64,000 bases of DNA, from assembly GCA_039105265.1 (NCBI GenBank), contig JAPFFF010000023.1, forward strand, positions 124,001 through 188,000, given 5' to 3'. Source of the stretch: Tritrichomonas musculus. Lineage: Eukaryota; Parabasalia; Tritrichomonadida; Tritrichomonadidae. Below the pieces are notes generated by a model. It did not search any database. It had not been told where the DNA came from and worked only from the letters and a program-made list of their open reading frames with translations. Position numbers and translations under genes: made by a program. Below, piece after piece: positions 9,425 through 19,622 of this stretch; within the stretch, counting starts at the first letter, position 1, and each line of letters begins with the position of its first letter.

Positions 9425-10294
9425 TTTGCACTTTTTTCTTTAAATTTTTAAAATCTCTTTGTTTCGCCAAAAATTATTGATATTATTTATATTTTTGAAC
9501 TTTACGTCATTTATGATATCTGATTTAGCCATTGTTTCTAGGATTTGAAAACGATTCCAATCTAATAAGCTTGATGATAAAAAATAAGATAGAAGATGAG
9601 TATTATAAATAGGATTTTGAATTACTTGATATAAATTATGATAATATTCTGGTGAATTTGTTTCTGCGCAACAAGTCACTACAAATCTTCGATCTTCTTC
9701 ATCAATTCTTACTGGTGCCATATTGTTAGATAATATAATAAAATTGGAAACGTTTTCTTGTACATCGATGATGCTCTCTGTTATTAACGTTTTGATCTTT
9801 TCATGTTGCTTTGGATAACTTCTATTTTGGTAATAATTGATTGATTCGGAACAAACAATTAATTTCTTATTCTGAATTTGTTTTAGACAAGTTAATGACT
9901 CAAAGTTACAACTTGGATTACTGTATTGTCCAAGTATTTGACATAAACCATTTGTGAACGTATTTTTACCACATCCTCGATTTCCAATAATAAAAATAAT
10001 TTATCATTTGGAAATTGAAACAACAAACTTATCCAAGCAATTATATAATTATATAAATCTGTATCATGATTCCAAATAACAAGAAAGAGATGATTTAAAA
10101 ATGGTTGTATAATTGATTGATCAATTGAATCAACTTTTGGATATTGGTAACATTTGAAAAACGAAAAGATTCTTGGTTCTTCTGAATAAAATCTCACGTC
10201 ATCATAGGTGATAATGTTAATATTTATCCCAGAATATAAAATATCATATAAAGAAATTGATTTTTTATCGTTTTTTTGTTTATAACAACCAATT

Positions 10295-10454
10295 TTAAAG
10301 TCGGATTCAAAAGGTTTGGGACAAACTTTTTGAAAACGATAAGGTCAAATTTATAAATCTTTTAGGTCAATTTGTCCCAAGCTGAATGATTTTTTTTCTG
10401 AGAAACATTGAAAAAAATTGAATGTTGTCCCAAGCATTTTGAATCCGACTTTAA
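10295..10454. mobile_element. 160-bp MITE with ~29-bp inverted ends, nested in the fossil element
   Basis: The left end TTAAAGTCGGATTCAAAA (from 10295) is repeated exactly in inverse at the right end (to 10454). The match continues inward as GGTTTGGGACA against TGCTTGGGACA. The inverted repeats sit within TA-containing flanks (possible TA duplication at 10296-10297 and 10452-10453), as in Tc1/mariner-type MITEs. There is no coding content. Because it lies inside the helicase-like remains, it inserted after that element arrived. Confidence 0.75.
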
Positions 10455-10517
10455 TTTGTTTGAATAATTGAAATGTTTGACTGACAGATAATTTTCCTAA
10501 ATATTTATCATGTTTCA

Positions 10518-10518
<1 letters not shown>

Positions 10519-10550
<32 letters not shown>
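10519..10550. repeat. A32 homopolymer
   Basis: This uninterrupted run of 32 A lies inside the fossil element region. It is the longest homopolymer in the window and is prone to length error. Confidence 0.85.
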
Positions 10551-10551
<1 letters not shown>

Positions 10552-12447
10552 AATTTTCTTTTATGATGTGACAACATATTCGTTTGATATCTGAAAATGC
10601 TTCTCCTACTCTCAGTCCGACAGACTCAGTTTTCTCATAGTTTTTATCACGAAAAGATGAAATATTGAAATCGTCATTGAAATCAATTTTAGAATTCGGA
10701 TCAAATGTATTATTGAAATTGACTTCCCATATGAAATTTCTTTGTTGCTCGGGTAAGGAATAAAGCATTGGAAAGATCCATTTATTTGAATTTTCTGGTT
10801 GACTTTCTTGATTTGCAATGATGAGTAGATCTGATTCATTGTTTTAGGAGTTTGATAAATACCATTCTATTACAATTCTATATAAACCATCAGACACAAA
10901 TGGCGATTGAAAAATATATTTTACAATTGAAACGAAATTATTATTTGTCGGTTAAAAGAGAGAGAAAGAATGTGACATCTTGTTCGTTAAATTTGTGAAA
11001 AAATTGATTTACATTAAAATCTTTATTTGATATTTCTACTTGTTCATAATTTGAGAAAAAATAAAATTCTGTATGTTCATTGTTTCGAGCTTCTGGAATT
11101 AAAAAGGATTCATCATAATTAATCATCATATCCATTCTATTTTGATAAAAAAAATAAGTGTGAATTGACTATATATTTATTAAATAGACGGCTAAAATAT
11201 TTCAATGGAAAAGTTAATAAAAAAACGAATTTCATACAAAAATAAATGTTTTCGCAATTACCTTTAAATAATTCTTCTGGCGGCTCTCCTGTACAAGAAT
11301 TATCTCCCAGAACGACCTTTAATTTATGAATATCCTTTACCTGATGATACTCCTCCAATTATCTCACAAACAAATACATCAACAATTTCACCATCTCCAA
11401 TTTCGCCTAGACCAATATCACCAGAACCTCAGCAACAACAAACAACTTTACGAGAATTAATTGAATCAGCATCTCCAAATGTTCCATTACGACATTTAAA
11501 TAGTGAACAAAATCAATCAATTCAACAATCATTACCAACAAAAAATAGAGCATTAACAACATTAGCAAATTATCAAACTTAAACATTCGTAATCACATGA
11601 AACAACAATCCAAAGATGATTCTTTCTTACAATACATGAAAATTAACAATCAAGAAGAACAAGAAAGAACAGTTGCAAAATATGAATCAATGTTGAGAAA
11701 TCATCCTACAAATTGGGATATTGATTTTGAAGTTTTGAACGAATATGGAAGAAAAAAACTCTTTCCAATATTTGAAAATATGATATTACATGAAATTGAA
11801 GAATTAAGTACCACAGAGCAATACGAAATTTCATATGCTGTCGGAACAGAATGGCACTCAATACCATTGAATGGACAAAGTTTCGCTCAATTATCACAGA
11901 ATTTATCTCAACAATCATTTATTTATAGAGTGGAACGTAACATTCCACTCTATCTAATGTCTTTTTGTTTCAATCAATCGAATAATTCAAAGACTCAAGA
12001 AACCCAATTAAATCAGATTATCAGAACCTGTAATAATAAGTTTTGGGTGAATCATAGTTGAACCTTTCTGCCTATAATATTCTTATTTGATACCATATAT
12101 TTTATTTTTCAAACAATTGTAAATTAAAGTCTATTTGTTAATTTCACTTGGCTATATTAATCAACTTCATACTATTAATATTTTGAAGTTGATTTTTTTC
12201 TTTGTTCATTGAAACATTTGTGGGCAAACTCTCTAATAATCTTAATATTGATCTTAGAAATTCCAGATATTAAAATCTAATTAATTTTTTATTACATTTT
12301 GCTTTTTGAATAGGAGACCATCATCTCTTGATTGTTTTTCTCAGAAAAAAACGGGGGCTTTATTAAGAACGTGCATGTAACATTCATTAAGTGGCATCTT
12401 TTGATCAAAAGCAAGTTTGAATTGAATTTGGCTCAAAAATGATATTA

Positions 12448-12694
12448 TTAAGGTACAAATCCAGTACGTTATTTTTTGAATAGGAGAACTATTATTATAT
12501 GAATAGTTGCATGTCTCTGAAAAAGTTTAAATTGACTAGGTTTGTTTTTGACACTTATTTTACAATTTAAATAAACATTATGACATGTTATATGAAATGA
12601 ATGAAATAATCGTTTTTTATTTAACATGTCATCTTATTCTTTGAGAATGTCAAAAAAAATTGCGGTTACTAAACGAACTGGATTTGTACCTTAA
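12448..12694. mobile_element. 247-bp fold-back MITE with TTAAGGTACAAATCCAGT ends
   Basis: The left end TTAAGGTACAAATCCAGT (12448-12465) is matched in inverse by ACTGGATTTGTACCTTAA (12677-12694), with TA on both flanks (12446-12447 and 12695-12696). Further inverted pairs lie inside: TTTTTGACA with TGTCAAAAA, and ATGACATGTTA (12580-12590) with TAACATGTCAT (12622-12632). The whole element can therefore fold into a long imperfect hairpin. There is no coding content. A TA duplication suggests a Tc1/mariner-like source. Confidence 0.75.
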
Positions 12695-12805
12695 TAGCAG
12701 CCTTGTAAATCAATTGCCTAATGGAAGTTTATCATTATATTTTTAATTATTGTCATATTAAACAGTAATGGAAATCAATTATGCTTGATTGAAATGTCAA
12801 CAAGT

Positions 12806-12833
12806 CACTTTTTGAATAGTCATTCAAAAAGTG
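12806..12833. repeat. Perfect 12-bp hairpin
   Basis: CACTTTTTGAAT (12806-12817) and ATTCAAAAAGTG (12822-12833) are exact inverse repeats around a 4-base AGTC loop. The function is unknown. It may be a remnant of a fold-back element. Confidence 0.7.
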
Positions 12834-13295
12834 CCTATATAAAAATTATTATAATTATCTTGAACAATTATTATTTAAAATGTATTTTTTCCCTAATGAT
12901 AAAAAGAAAATATAAAATAAGATATATTTTTAACTTAAATATATTTTAAAAAGCTAACAGTATCGTTTTTGAAAAAACTGAACACTGTGTAGTATGTTAA
13001 AACCCAAACCAAACAAAGCTTTTGAAAATTAAATCTGGTGTTACACAGGGTCAAAGCCTTGTGACTTTGCATTCTGAAAACACCACACACACACGGAGAT
13101 CATAGTTCGAATCAGCACATTCTGACATCGTCCCCAAAAGCTCCGAATAACTATTTCAAAAATTTTTTTGATATTATCATACAAATAACTAAGGCAATAT
13201 AATCAAATTTAGATCAGAATAAATTGTTTATGATAAATTATAACAATATTAGAAAATACAATAAAATACAAAAAAAAAAAAAAAAAAATACTTGA

Positions 13296-15947
13296 TTAAA
13301 TAAAATCTAAATCTAACGCTATCATCGCACTTCTAGTTGAAAGTTCCTGCATCTCATCAATAATTGGATTTGTAACTCTCTGCGGATATGTTCTTGATCT
13401 TCTTCTTGGATTTTGCTTTTTGGGAACTTTTGGTGGTTCTGCAGGTAAAACAGATTTGATAGATTCACAATGTTTATCGAAAATACTTTGCACTTTCTCG
13501 TCTAGTTTTATTCCAATTGGTTCCATCTCATACTTTAAGTTAATCGCAGTAGCTAAATCACCGTTTGAAACGGCTGCTAAAACTGCCATTGAGTATAATT
13601 GAGGTGGCACTTGAACACCAACTTCTTTTGAAATATTTAATAAAAACAAAATATCGTCTTCACTTTTAAAAGAAAAAGAGCAATCTGGAGGTGAATGAAA
13701 ATTATTCTCATATTGATATTTATTGCTTTTAGGCTGAAAATCTAAATTGAAATTAGGAAAATTAGAATTAATATTTGAATTAAAAATATTAGAATCATTA
13801 AAAATATTCTTAAGATTCGATTCATTTCGGCTATGATCAGAGTTCAAGTCGTTGGGAGTGGGATCATTAATGTTATTTGAATTTGGCTTAGTATCCAAAT
13901 CACCAATTAAATTAGCATTTTCGTTGCTGTTCGAATTATTATTATCATTACTGCTATTTAAATTTTGCTGACTTTCTGAATCACTTGAACCATTTGAAGT
14001 AATATCTGTAGTTCTCATGAAAATACGAAGAACATCATTTACTATTTGTTCATTCACCTCAGCACCAATCATTACAAAATGTCTAAAAGCAGGCCATACG
14101 TTCAAAGAAAGACCTTTTACTTCCATTGCTCGAATTAATTCAGACAATGCTGATTGAGATGGGACATCTTTTACGTTAGAAAGCAATTTATTCCATTGAA
14201 TAGACGAAATTAAGTCATTCGGACAATTTGAAACAAGTTCAACGAGAGTACCTACTGTTGGTGAAAGATCCAATATAGACATTTGAATAAAACTCATTTT
14301 TCCAATTTTGAGTGCACTTTGTATGACACAGTTACACCCTTTTGACCCAAATTTTATTCCTTGATCATGAAACATTTCAAAAATTTGTAGAATTTTCTCG
14401 AACAAAGAGCGATTAAAATAAATTTGAATTATTTCATCGGATTCCTTTTCAGTAAGCATTTTTGAACTTGATAATAATTCACTGATCGCTTTGTCTGAGC
14501 GATCGAGATCTTCATTAGCGAGAAAACATTGAATAAGTTTTGAATAAATATAGAATGGAAGTGAAAAGGTGCTACTTCTCTGATAAACGCCTGATATATT
14601 TGGTGTAAAGTAGCTAAAGCTCAATGTTGAACTGTTACTTTCTGCTGAGCTATTACCATTTTGATCTTTATTATTAGCGCTACTGGTAACATTGAAATTG
14701 CTTTTATTATGATTATCACCTTGTTTACCACCATTACTATCAATATTGTTGTTGCTAATGGTCGATTTGTTGCAATCGTCATTATTATTATTATTATTAT
14801 TATTTTTATTCGTATTGTTAGTGTTATTATTGTTATTACCACTATTATTTAATTTACCATTTGCATCATCATTACTACTTTTATTAAAATGATCATTACT
14901 ACTGTTGTTATTATTATTTGAATTTGAATCATTATTTGTTGAACTGAGCTGAAATAATTGATCAAACATTTTTATAGTGTGCTCATAATTGTTGAAACTC
15001 GCTAATGAACACATTTGCGCCACATACGCATGAAGAGATAAATTATAACCGTGATTTCGTGCAGTTTCCAAAGTCCAATGAATCGTTTGGAAGTTTGAGA
15101 GTTCACCTGCAAGCATAATTAATTCTACATAAGCTTCTTCATTGAATTGGCAACCAAAGCTAATTAAATAGCTTAAGAATTGCTGTGCAAGAACAAGCTT
15201 TCGAGCAGTTATTAAATCTAAAATTGCTTGCGTGGCTTGAATCTTTGTAGGTATAAACTTAACTGTTGATAACAATTCCATAAATTCGATTAATGATTGA
15301 TGATCTTTAATTAATTGCACGGCTTGAAGAATTGTTGTTTGAGTAACAGGACTAAACTGAACATTTAACGCTAACATTTCTTTGATTGTTGGTTTCATCC
15401 TCGAGAGTAATCCAAATCTGATATATCCTGATAGCATTGTATTGTATGTAACAGTATTTGGTTTAAGCCCGCTTTCTTTGATATCATTTAAAATCATATC
15501 AACTGTTTGCAAATTTCCTTTCAAAAATGTCGCATTCAAAATAGCATTAAAAAAATGCATATTTAATTGAATCCCAAGAGGTTTAACTGACTGATAGATT
15601 GACAAGGCACGACCAAAATTATTACATTTACCACATCCATCTATTAGCGATGTATATGTAACAATTGTTGGTTGAATATTTTCTTTTTTCATTTGATCAA
15701 ATAATTTTAATGCATCGGAAAGACGCTGGCTTTTAACATATACATTTATCATCGTATTATATGTAACGACATCAGGGTGTACATTATTGTGTAGCATTCT
15801 TTCGAAAGAGCGTTGGGCTTGATCGTACTGCTTTAATTTAGAATAGCGTGCAATTTCTTGATTAAAATGGAGTGCAGCTGGAAGAGAAACGTGCCGTTCG
15901 CTAAATTTGTTTTTATTCGGACCAGCGCCAGAACTTGTGCTCTGCAT
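13296..15947 (-). CDS. Pentatricopeptide repeat (PPR) protein with Asn-rich insertions
   Basis: The 883-aa protein starts at ATG 15947. Residues about 25-200 carry clear PPR repeats: PDVVTYNTMINVYVKSQRLS, PTIVTYTSLIDGCGKCNNFG and PNTVTYNTMLSGYIRFG. Each is about 35 residues and has the V-T-Y-N/T helix start that sets the RNA-binding face. More divergent helical repeats follow, split by two Asn-rich low-complexity tracts (about 340-440 and 680-760), with a final repeat-like segment near 790. A basic tail (PKKQNPRRRSRTYPQR) precedes the end. PPR proteins bind single-stranded RNA, usually in mitochondria or plastids. No obvious targeting peptide is seen. Confidence 0.85.
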   Translation of the reverse strand: MQSTSSGAGPNKNKFSERHVSLPAALHFNQEIARYSKLKQYDQAQRSFERMLHNNVHPDVVTYNTMINVYVKSQRLSDALKLFDQMKKENIQPTIVTYTSLIDGCGKCNNFGRALSIYQSVKPLGIQLNMHFFNAILNATFLKGNLQTVDMILNDIKESGLKPNTVTYNTMLSGYIRFGLLSRMKPTIKEMLALNVQFSPVTQTTILQAVQLIKDHQSLIEFMELLSTVKFIPTKIQATQAILDLITARKLVLAQQFLSYLISFGCQFNEEAYVELIMLAGELSNFQTIHWTLETARNHGYNLSLHAYVAQMCSLASFNNYEHTIKMFDQLFQLSSTNNDSNSNNNNNSSNDHFNKSSNDDANGKLNNSGNNNNNTNNTNKNNNNNNNNDDCNKSTISNNNIDSNGGKQGDNHNKSNFNVTSSANNKDQNGNSSAESNSSTLSFSYFTPNISGVYQRSSTFSLPFYIYSKLIQCFLANEDLDRSDKAISELLSSSKMLTEKESDEIIQIYFNRSLFEKILQIFEMFHDQGIKFGSKGCNCVIQSALKIGKMSFIQMSILDLSPTVGTLVELVSNCPNDLISSIQWNKLLSNVKDVPSQSALSELIRAMEVKGLSLNVWPAFRHFVMIGAEVNEQIVNDVLRIFMRTTDITSNGSSDSESQQNLNSSNDNNNSNSNENANLIGDLDTKPNSNNINDPTPNDLNSDHSRNESNLKNIFNDSNIFNSNINSNFPNFNLDFQPKSNKYQYENNFHSPPDCSFSFKSEDDILFLLNISKEVGVQVPPQLYSMAVLAAVSNGDLATAINLKYEMEPIGIKLDEKVQSIFDKHCESIKSVLPAEPPKVPKKQNPRRRSRTYPQRVTNPIIDEMQELSTRSAMIALDLDFI
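14640..14930 (-). repeat. Asn/Ser codon repeat tract in the PPR gene
   Basis: Runs of AAT/AAC codons (ATT/GTT on the plus strand) encode a poly-asparagine region inserted between PPR-like helices. Such tracts are common in AT-rich protist genes and produce spurious open frames on the opposite strand. Confidence 0.8.
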
Positions 15948-16874
15948 GTATCCTCTGCTTTTTTTTTTTTTTTTTTTTCAAAATTTTGAAAATCTTCATT
16001 TCACTTTTTAAATAAAATCAAAATTTTCATATTCATAAAAAGTTCTTCTTTTTGTTCACAGTCAAAAAATGAATAACAATAACTAAGATTAGCAAATCCA
16101 AAGAATTTATTCAATAACATACAATTAAAACCATTTTATGTATCCATTAAATATCTAATTACATACTTAAATAGTTCGTGATTGGTTAATATCATTTGTT
16201 TTTATTTTCTTTATTCAATTAACTCATTAAGATTGAAAAAGTCAACTAACTTTTGAATTTATTTCCTGTTCGTAATGATCTTTCATCATAAACAAAATTA
16301 TTTGATGAAATAATAAGAAAAAAGATTTTCAAAATAATTATACAATCTTTGTGAAAGCAAAAATCATAATTTAGCAGTGAAATAAATAGTATTCAAGTAA
16401 AAATATTTTTTATCAAAATAAAAAATTGAATGTATTGCCTTTTTTATTTCAGAAATTATCTTTTTTTTTTGATCGTTCTAAACAGAAACTTTTCTCATAA
16501 TTTTTCACAAAATTCAATTCTTTTTGAATATGAATTCTGAGTTCATTATTTTACGGTTACTTACAGCTATCCTATGTTTAATATAATTAGGAATAATTCT
16601 ACATCATTAAAAACAATAGACATTTTATGTTATATATATAAATCAATGAATAAATATTAAAATAAAGAAGAAACCTAAAATCTAATTGAAAGAAAATCAA
16701 ATCAAACAAGAAACATTTATGATAGCGTTTAAAGCTTTAATAAATCAATACATGAATATATAAATTACCAAATATATATATATAAATAAGAACAAAATAC
16801 AATAATTTAATCAAACTCAAATAAAAAAGCGCTAATAAATACAAACAAATAAAAAAACAAAGTTATGATCAAAT
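15948..16874. other. Intergenic, no gene seen
   Basis: This spacer runs between the PPR start and the 3' end of the next minus-strand gene. A T20 run (about 15959-15978) sits right upstream of the PPR start. Otherwise it is A/T-rich with no inverted repeat of note. Confidence 0.55.
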
Positions 16875-19622
16875 CTAACTCGTTGTTAGAAATTGAACAA
16901 CATCTCTTGGTAATTGCTGATGTTGAGAAGCAAGCGCAGTTTGCCCTCTTTTCCTTGAATCACGCAAATCATCAGGAAAACCAGTTGAAATTTTTCTTGT
17001 AGGCTTCATTGCAGTTGGAGGAACAGTTTTAGGTTGCCTTGTTTTAATTTGACTATTACTAATATCATCAGGAGTTGTTTTTTGAATTGCGTTACTAATC
17101 ATCATTCCTGCAAGATGCTGTCTGGGACGGCCACAAAGGAGACAATTGTATTTGGCCTTAGTTGCAGCTGCGTCTTTGACATCTGTAACTACCGAGATAA
17201 ACTTTTGAAGGACCATTTCTAATTCATCTCTTGTTACCCATTCAAGGAAGCTACATTGCAAATTATCAACTTTTTCATTCATTTCATTAAACATTACACG
17301 AAACTTATTAAACATTCTTTCAACAAAATCTCGATCGATTTTTCCATCTACAAGTGAAATAACTTGGTCAATTGACTTTTTGACTTGCTTTGCTTGCTCA
17401 TCCATTTTATCTTTTGCATGATCAGCTAGAATTGCTATTGTCTTTCTGGCAACCATTGAAACCTTATCTTCTATCATTTCAGTTATCTCATTCTCAGAAA
17501 TGCCAAGAGCTTCCAATCCTGTAGGATACATATCTTGACGTTGTGAATAAGGACGTCCTAAATTAATGATATCTCCGTTGTATACTATTGGGCCCTTATT
17601 ATACATTGAATTATCAGGAGGACGAATTGGAAATTCACCATCATCATCTGTAACTCTGCTACTATTACTTGGGTTATTAAATGGTCGAACATGATCATTT
17701 TTATTTTTGACTACTTGAACAGATGTTGCTTTTGGTATATTAGATGGAGCTGTTGAGGAATAAAGATCAACATGATCTATGCGATTCTTGTTTTGATCAA
17801 TTTTGCCATTTAGTATATCATCATTGAAATTAGGTATAATTAATTCAGAACCAATTTTTGAAAAAATAGATTGGGCCTTAAATTGCGGCATATTTATTGT
17901 GAATGAAGTGGTTGAAATAGTGAAATTATGCTTTTTCGGTTGTTTTTCTTCTTCCTTTTCATTCTTTTTATCATCGAGTTGCTCTTTTGAGTCACCTTTA
18001 GGACTGTCAACTAATTTGAGCTGGCTATCAGTGCTTCTTGATGATGAATTTGCCGATTTACTTTGGTCTTGACTATCCAAATTTGAAAGTGGAGGTAAAA
18101 CAATTTTTTTCTTGAGTGATGAACTCGATGGAGAAACACTACCATCATTCATTTCATTTCCATCGTTCTTCTTCAAATATTTAGAGTCAAAATTAGGATC
18201 ATTTATTTGTTGGCGCAATTTATAGATATTAATTTGCATTTTGTTCAATTGATCACTAATTTGACGACGCAATTCATCGATGTCTTGATTTTGACGAAGA
18301 TTTTGCTGTGCTAATTGTGATATACGAGTGTTATTAGTTGAATTTACACGCATTAAATTTTCTGTGATAGTATCAAAGTTTTCTTGCTGCGTTTTAAGCC
18401 CCTGTTGAAGTTGCCTAATAGCATCATGATGCTGATTTATCGCTTTTGTACACCATTCAAGCTCTGAAACAACTCTAACCGATGAATTTAATTCTGATAC
18501 ATGGGTATGCGTTTCGTAAACCTTAACAATCTGATCGTTTGGCAATGTCTCAATTTCAAAAGCTTCATCTTTAAAGGATGGATGCTTTTGAGAATTTGAT
18601 GGAATTGATTTTATTAAGGCTGCTATTTCTTCTGGTGATTGCTGCCTTTTTTGTTTATCAATTTCAGCTTGCTTAATTCTATCTAAAAGCGGATTTGGCT
18701 CAAGATCTGGCAAAAATTCTGGCATTTCTACCATTTTTTTAATTGGTTGAAGAAGATTATTATCGAATTCTGGTTGTATCACTGGCTCTGAGCTCTGATC
18801 GATTTTAACAAACGATGTTAATGAGGATCCAGAACTAGAGATAGGCTTTTTTGGCGGGGATGGTAATGAGTTTTGGTTTGAATTTGATGCCTGCATATCT
18901 TTCATACTCTGAACAGGTGAAATTTTGAGATTAATTTTGCTTTCAAGAGCACTTTGAATTTCGTTAATTTTTCGTTCAAGTTTTTGAATAGTATTTGGAA
19001 ATTGAATTTGCATATTTAATAAATCAGATTCAAGTGACGGATATGATTGAATCATTCCTTCAAGATCAGATAATTTCTTTTCACATTGAACAACTCGAAC
19101 TGCTGATCTATCTACGGTCACTGGTCCACCTGGAGTTGATGGGGGTATTGTAATTGAATTAAAATCATCTCTTAACTTATCAATAGATTTGATATTTTCT
19201 TTTAGACTTTCATTCATTTTAACAATAATTGGATCTGTATCAAAAACACGCGGAACATAATTGGATATTTCCTTTGTAACTAATCTCCTTGATTCAGACA
19301 ACGTGGCAAGATTTTCATTGTCTACATAATCTTTGATTGTATTCAACTCTTTCTTGACTTTTTCCATATCTTCTTTTTGCTGCTTTTTGATTTTTTCTAT
19401 ATTTTCTGATGATTGACTCTCAAAGTCTAAAAAATTGTTTTGAAGTTTTTCAAATACTGGCTTCTCAACAAAATCAGTAATTTTTGCTTCAATTTGTGAA
19501 ATTCGTTTGGACTGATCTTGAAAGAGAGTTAAAATTTCTTTAAGAACTTTACCCATAGGCTGTGTATCCCAATGAACATCAAAAAGCTGCTCTTCTTGAA
19601 TTAAATTAATAATTTCAGCCAT
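16875..19622 (-). CDS. DUF4795/QRICH2-like coiled-coil protein, probably flagellar
   Basis: The 915-aa protein starts at ATG 19622. Residues about 30-140 and 385-470 are coiled coil. Pro/Ser/Asn-rich low-complexity linkers fill the middle. The C-terminal 200 residues read like DUF4795: DKVSMVARKTIAILADH, then DKMDEQ, IDQVISLVDGKIDRDFVE, a Trp-containing helix (FLEWVTRDELEMVLQKF) and finally ATKAKYNCLLCGRPRQHL. That last stretch matches the conserved (T)KxKYxCLSCDRP motif of QRICH2/C16orf96 proteins. In animals QRICH2 is needed for the sperm flagellum. Function here is inferred. The promoter region is shared with the divergent coiled-coil gene at 20037. Confidence 0.6.
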   Translation of the reverse strand: MAEIINLIQEEQLFDVHWDTQPMGKVLKEILTLFQDQSKRISQIEAKITDFVEKPVFEKLQNNFLDFESQSSENIEKIKKQQKEDMEKVKKELNTIKDYVDNENLATLSESRRLVTKEISNYVPRVFDTDPIIVKMNESLKENIKSIDKLRDDFNSITIPPSTPGGPVTVDRSAVRVVQCEKKLSDLEGMIQSYPSLESDLLNMQIQFPNTIQKLERKINEIQSALESKINLKISPVQSMKDMQASNSNQNSLPSPPKKPISSSGSSLTSFVKIDQSSEPVIQPEFDNNLLQPIKKMVEMPEFLPDLEPNPLLDRIKQAEIDKQKRQQSPEEIAALIKSIPSNSQKHPSFKDEAFEIETLPNDQIVKVYETHTHVSELNSSVRVVSELEWCTKAINQHHDAIRQLQQGLKTQQENFDTITENLMRVNSTNNTRISQLAQQNLRQNQDIDELRRQISDQLNKMQINIYKLRQQINDPNFDSKYLKKNDGNEMNDGSVSPSSSSLKKKIVLPPLSNLDSQDQSKSANSSSRSTDSQLKLVDSPKGDSKEQLDDKKNEKEEEKQPKKHNFTISTTSFTINMPQFKAQSIFSKIGSELIIPNFNDDILNGKIDQNKNRIDHVDLYSSTAPSNIPKATSVQVVKNKNDHVRPFNNPSNSSRVTDDDGEFPIRPPDNSMYNKGPIVYNGDIINLGRPYSQRQDMYPTGLEALGISENEITEMIEDKVSMVARKTIAILADHAKDKMDEQAKQVKKSIDQVISLVDGKIDRDFVERMFNKFRVMFNEMNEKVDNLQCSFLEWVTRDELEMVLQKFISVVTDVKDAAATKAKYNCLLCGRPRQHLAGMMISNAIQKTTPDDISNSQIKTRQPKTVPPTAMKPTRKISTGFPDDLRDSRKRGQTALASQHQQLPRDVVQFLTTS

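Larger units (their letters stand above)
9431..12070. mobile_element. Fossil of a virus-like or mobile element with an SF3-helicase-like replication gene
   Basis: Minus-strand remains between about 9440 and 11135 read as parts of a replication protein of the SF3 helicase (D5-like primase-helicase) kind. An NTP-binding loop region lies near 9.95-10.0 kb, and a NNMAPVRIDEEDRRFVV segment near 9.7 kb resembles the SF3 sensor and arginine-finger region. Divergent plus-strand remains (about 11260-12061) include a Pro/Gln/Ser-rich stretch and a 154-codon open stretch at 11597-12061 with no family I recognise. The element is broken, with several interruptions, and also carries a younger MITE at 10295-10454. 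It looks moderately old. Ends were not found, and the family assignment is inference. Confidence 0.5.
12062..13295. other. Intergenic region with hairpins and a MITE, no gene
   Basis: No credible open frame is seen. The stretch holds the inverted repeat AATCAACTTCA / TGAAGTTGATT (12159-12169 / 12184-12194) followed by a T run. It also holds a fold-back MITE (12448-12694), a perfect 12-bp hairpin (12806-12833) and a less AT-rich island near 13036-13145. A TTTTTGAATAGGAGA motif occurs twice (about 12304 and 12474). Confidence 0.6.

Noticed and set aside
13036-13145. Functional tRNA gene
   Set aside because: A T-loop-like GTTCGAATC is present, but the acceptor, anticodon and T stems do not pair. 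It is kept only as a weak finding.
14621-14852. Ile/Thr-rich frames on both strands inside the PPR gene
   Set aside because: They are shadow frames of the asparagine-codon repeat tract of the real gene.
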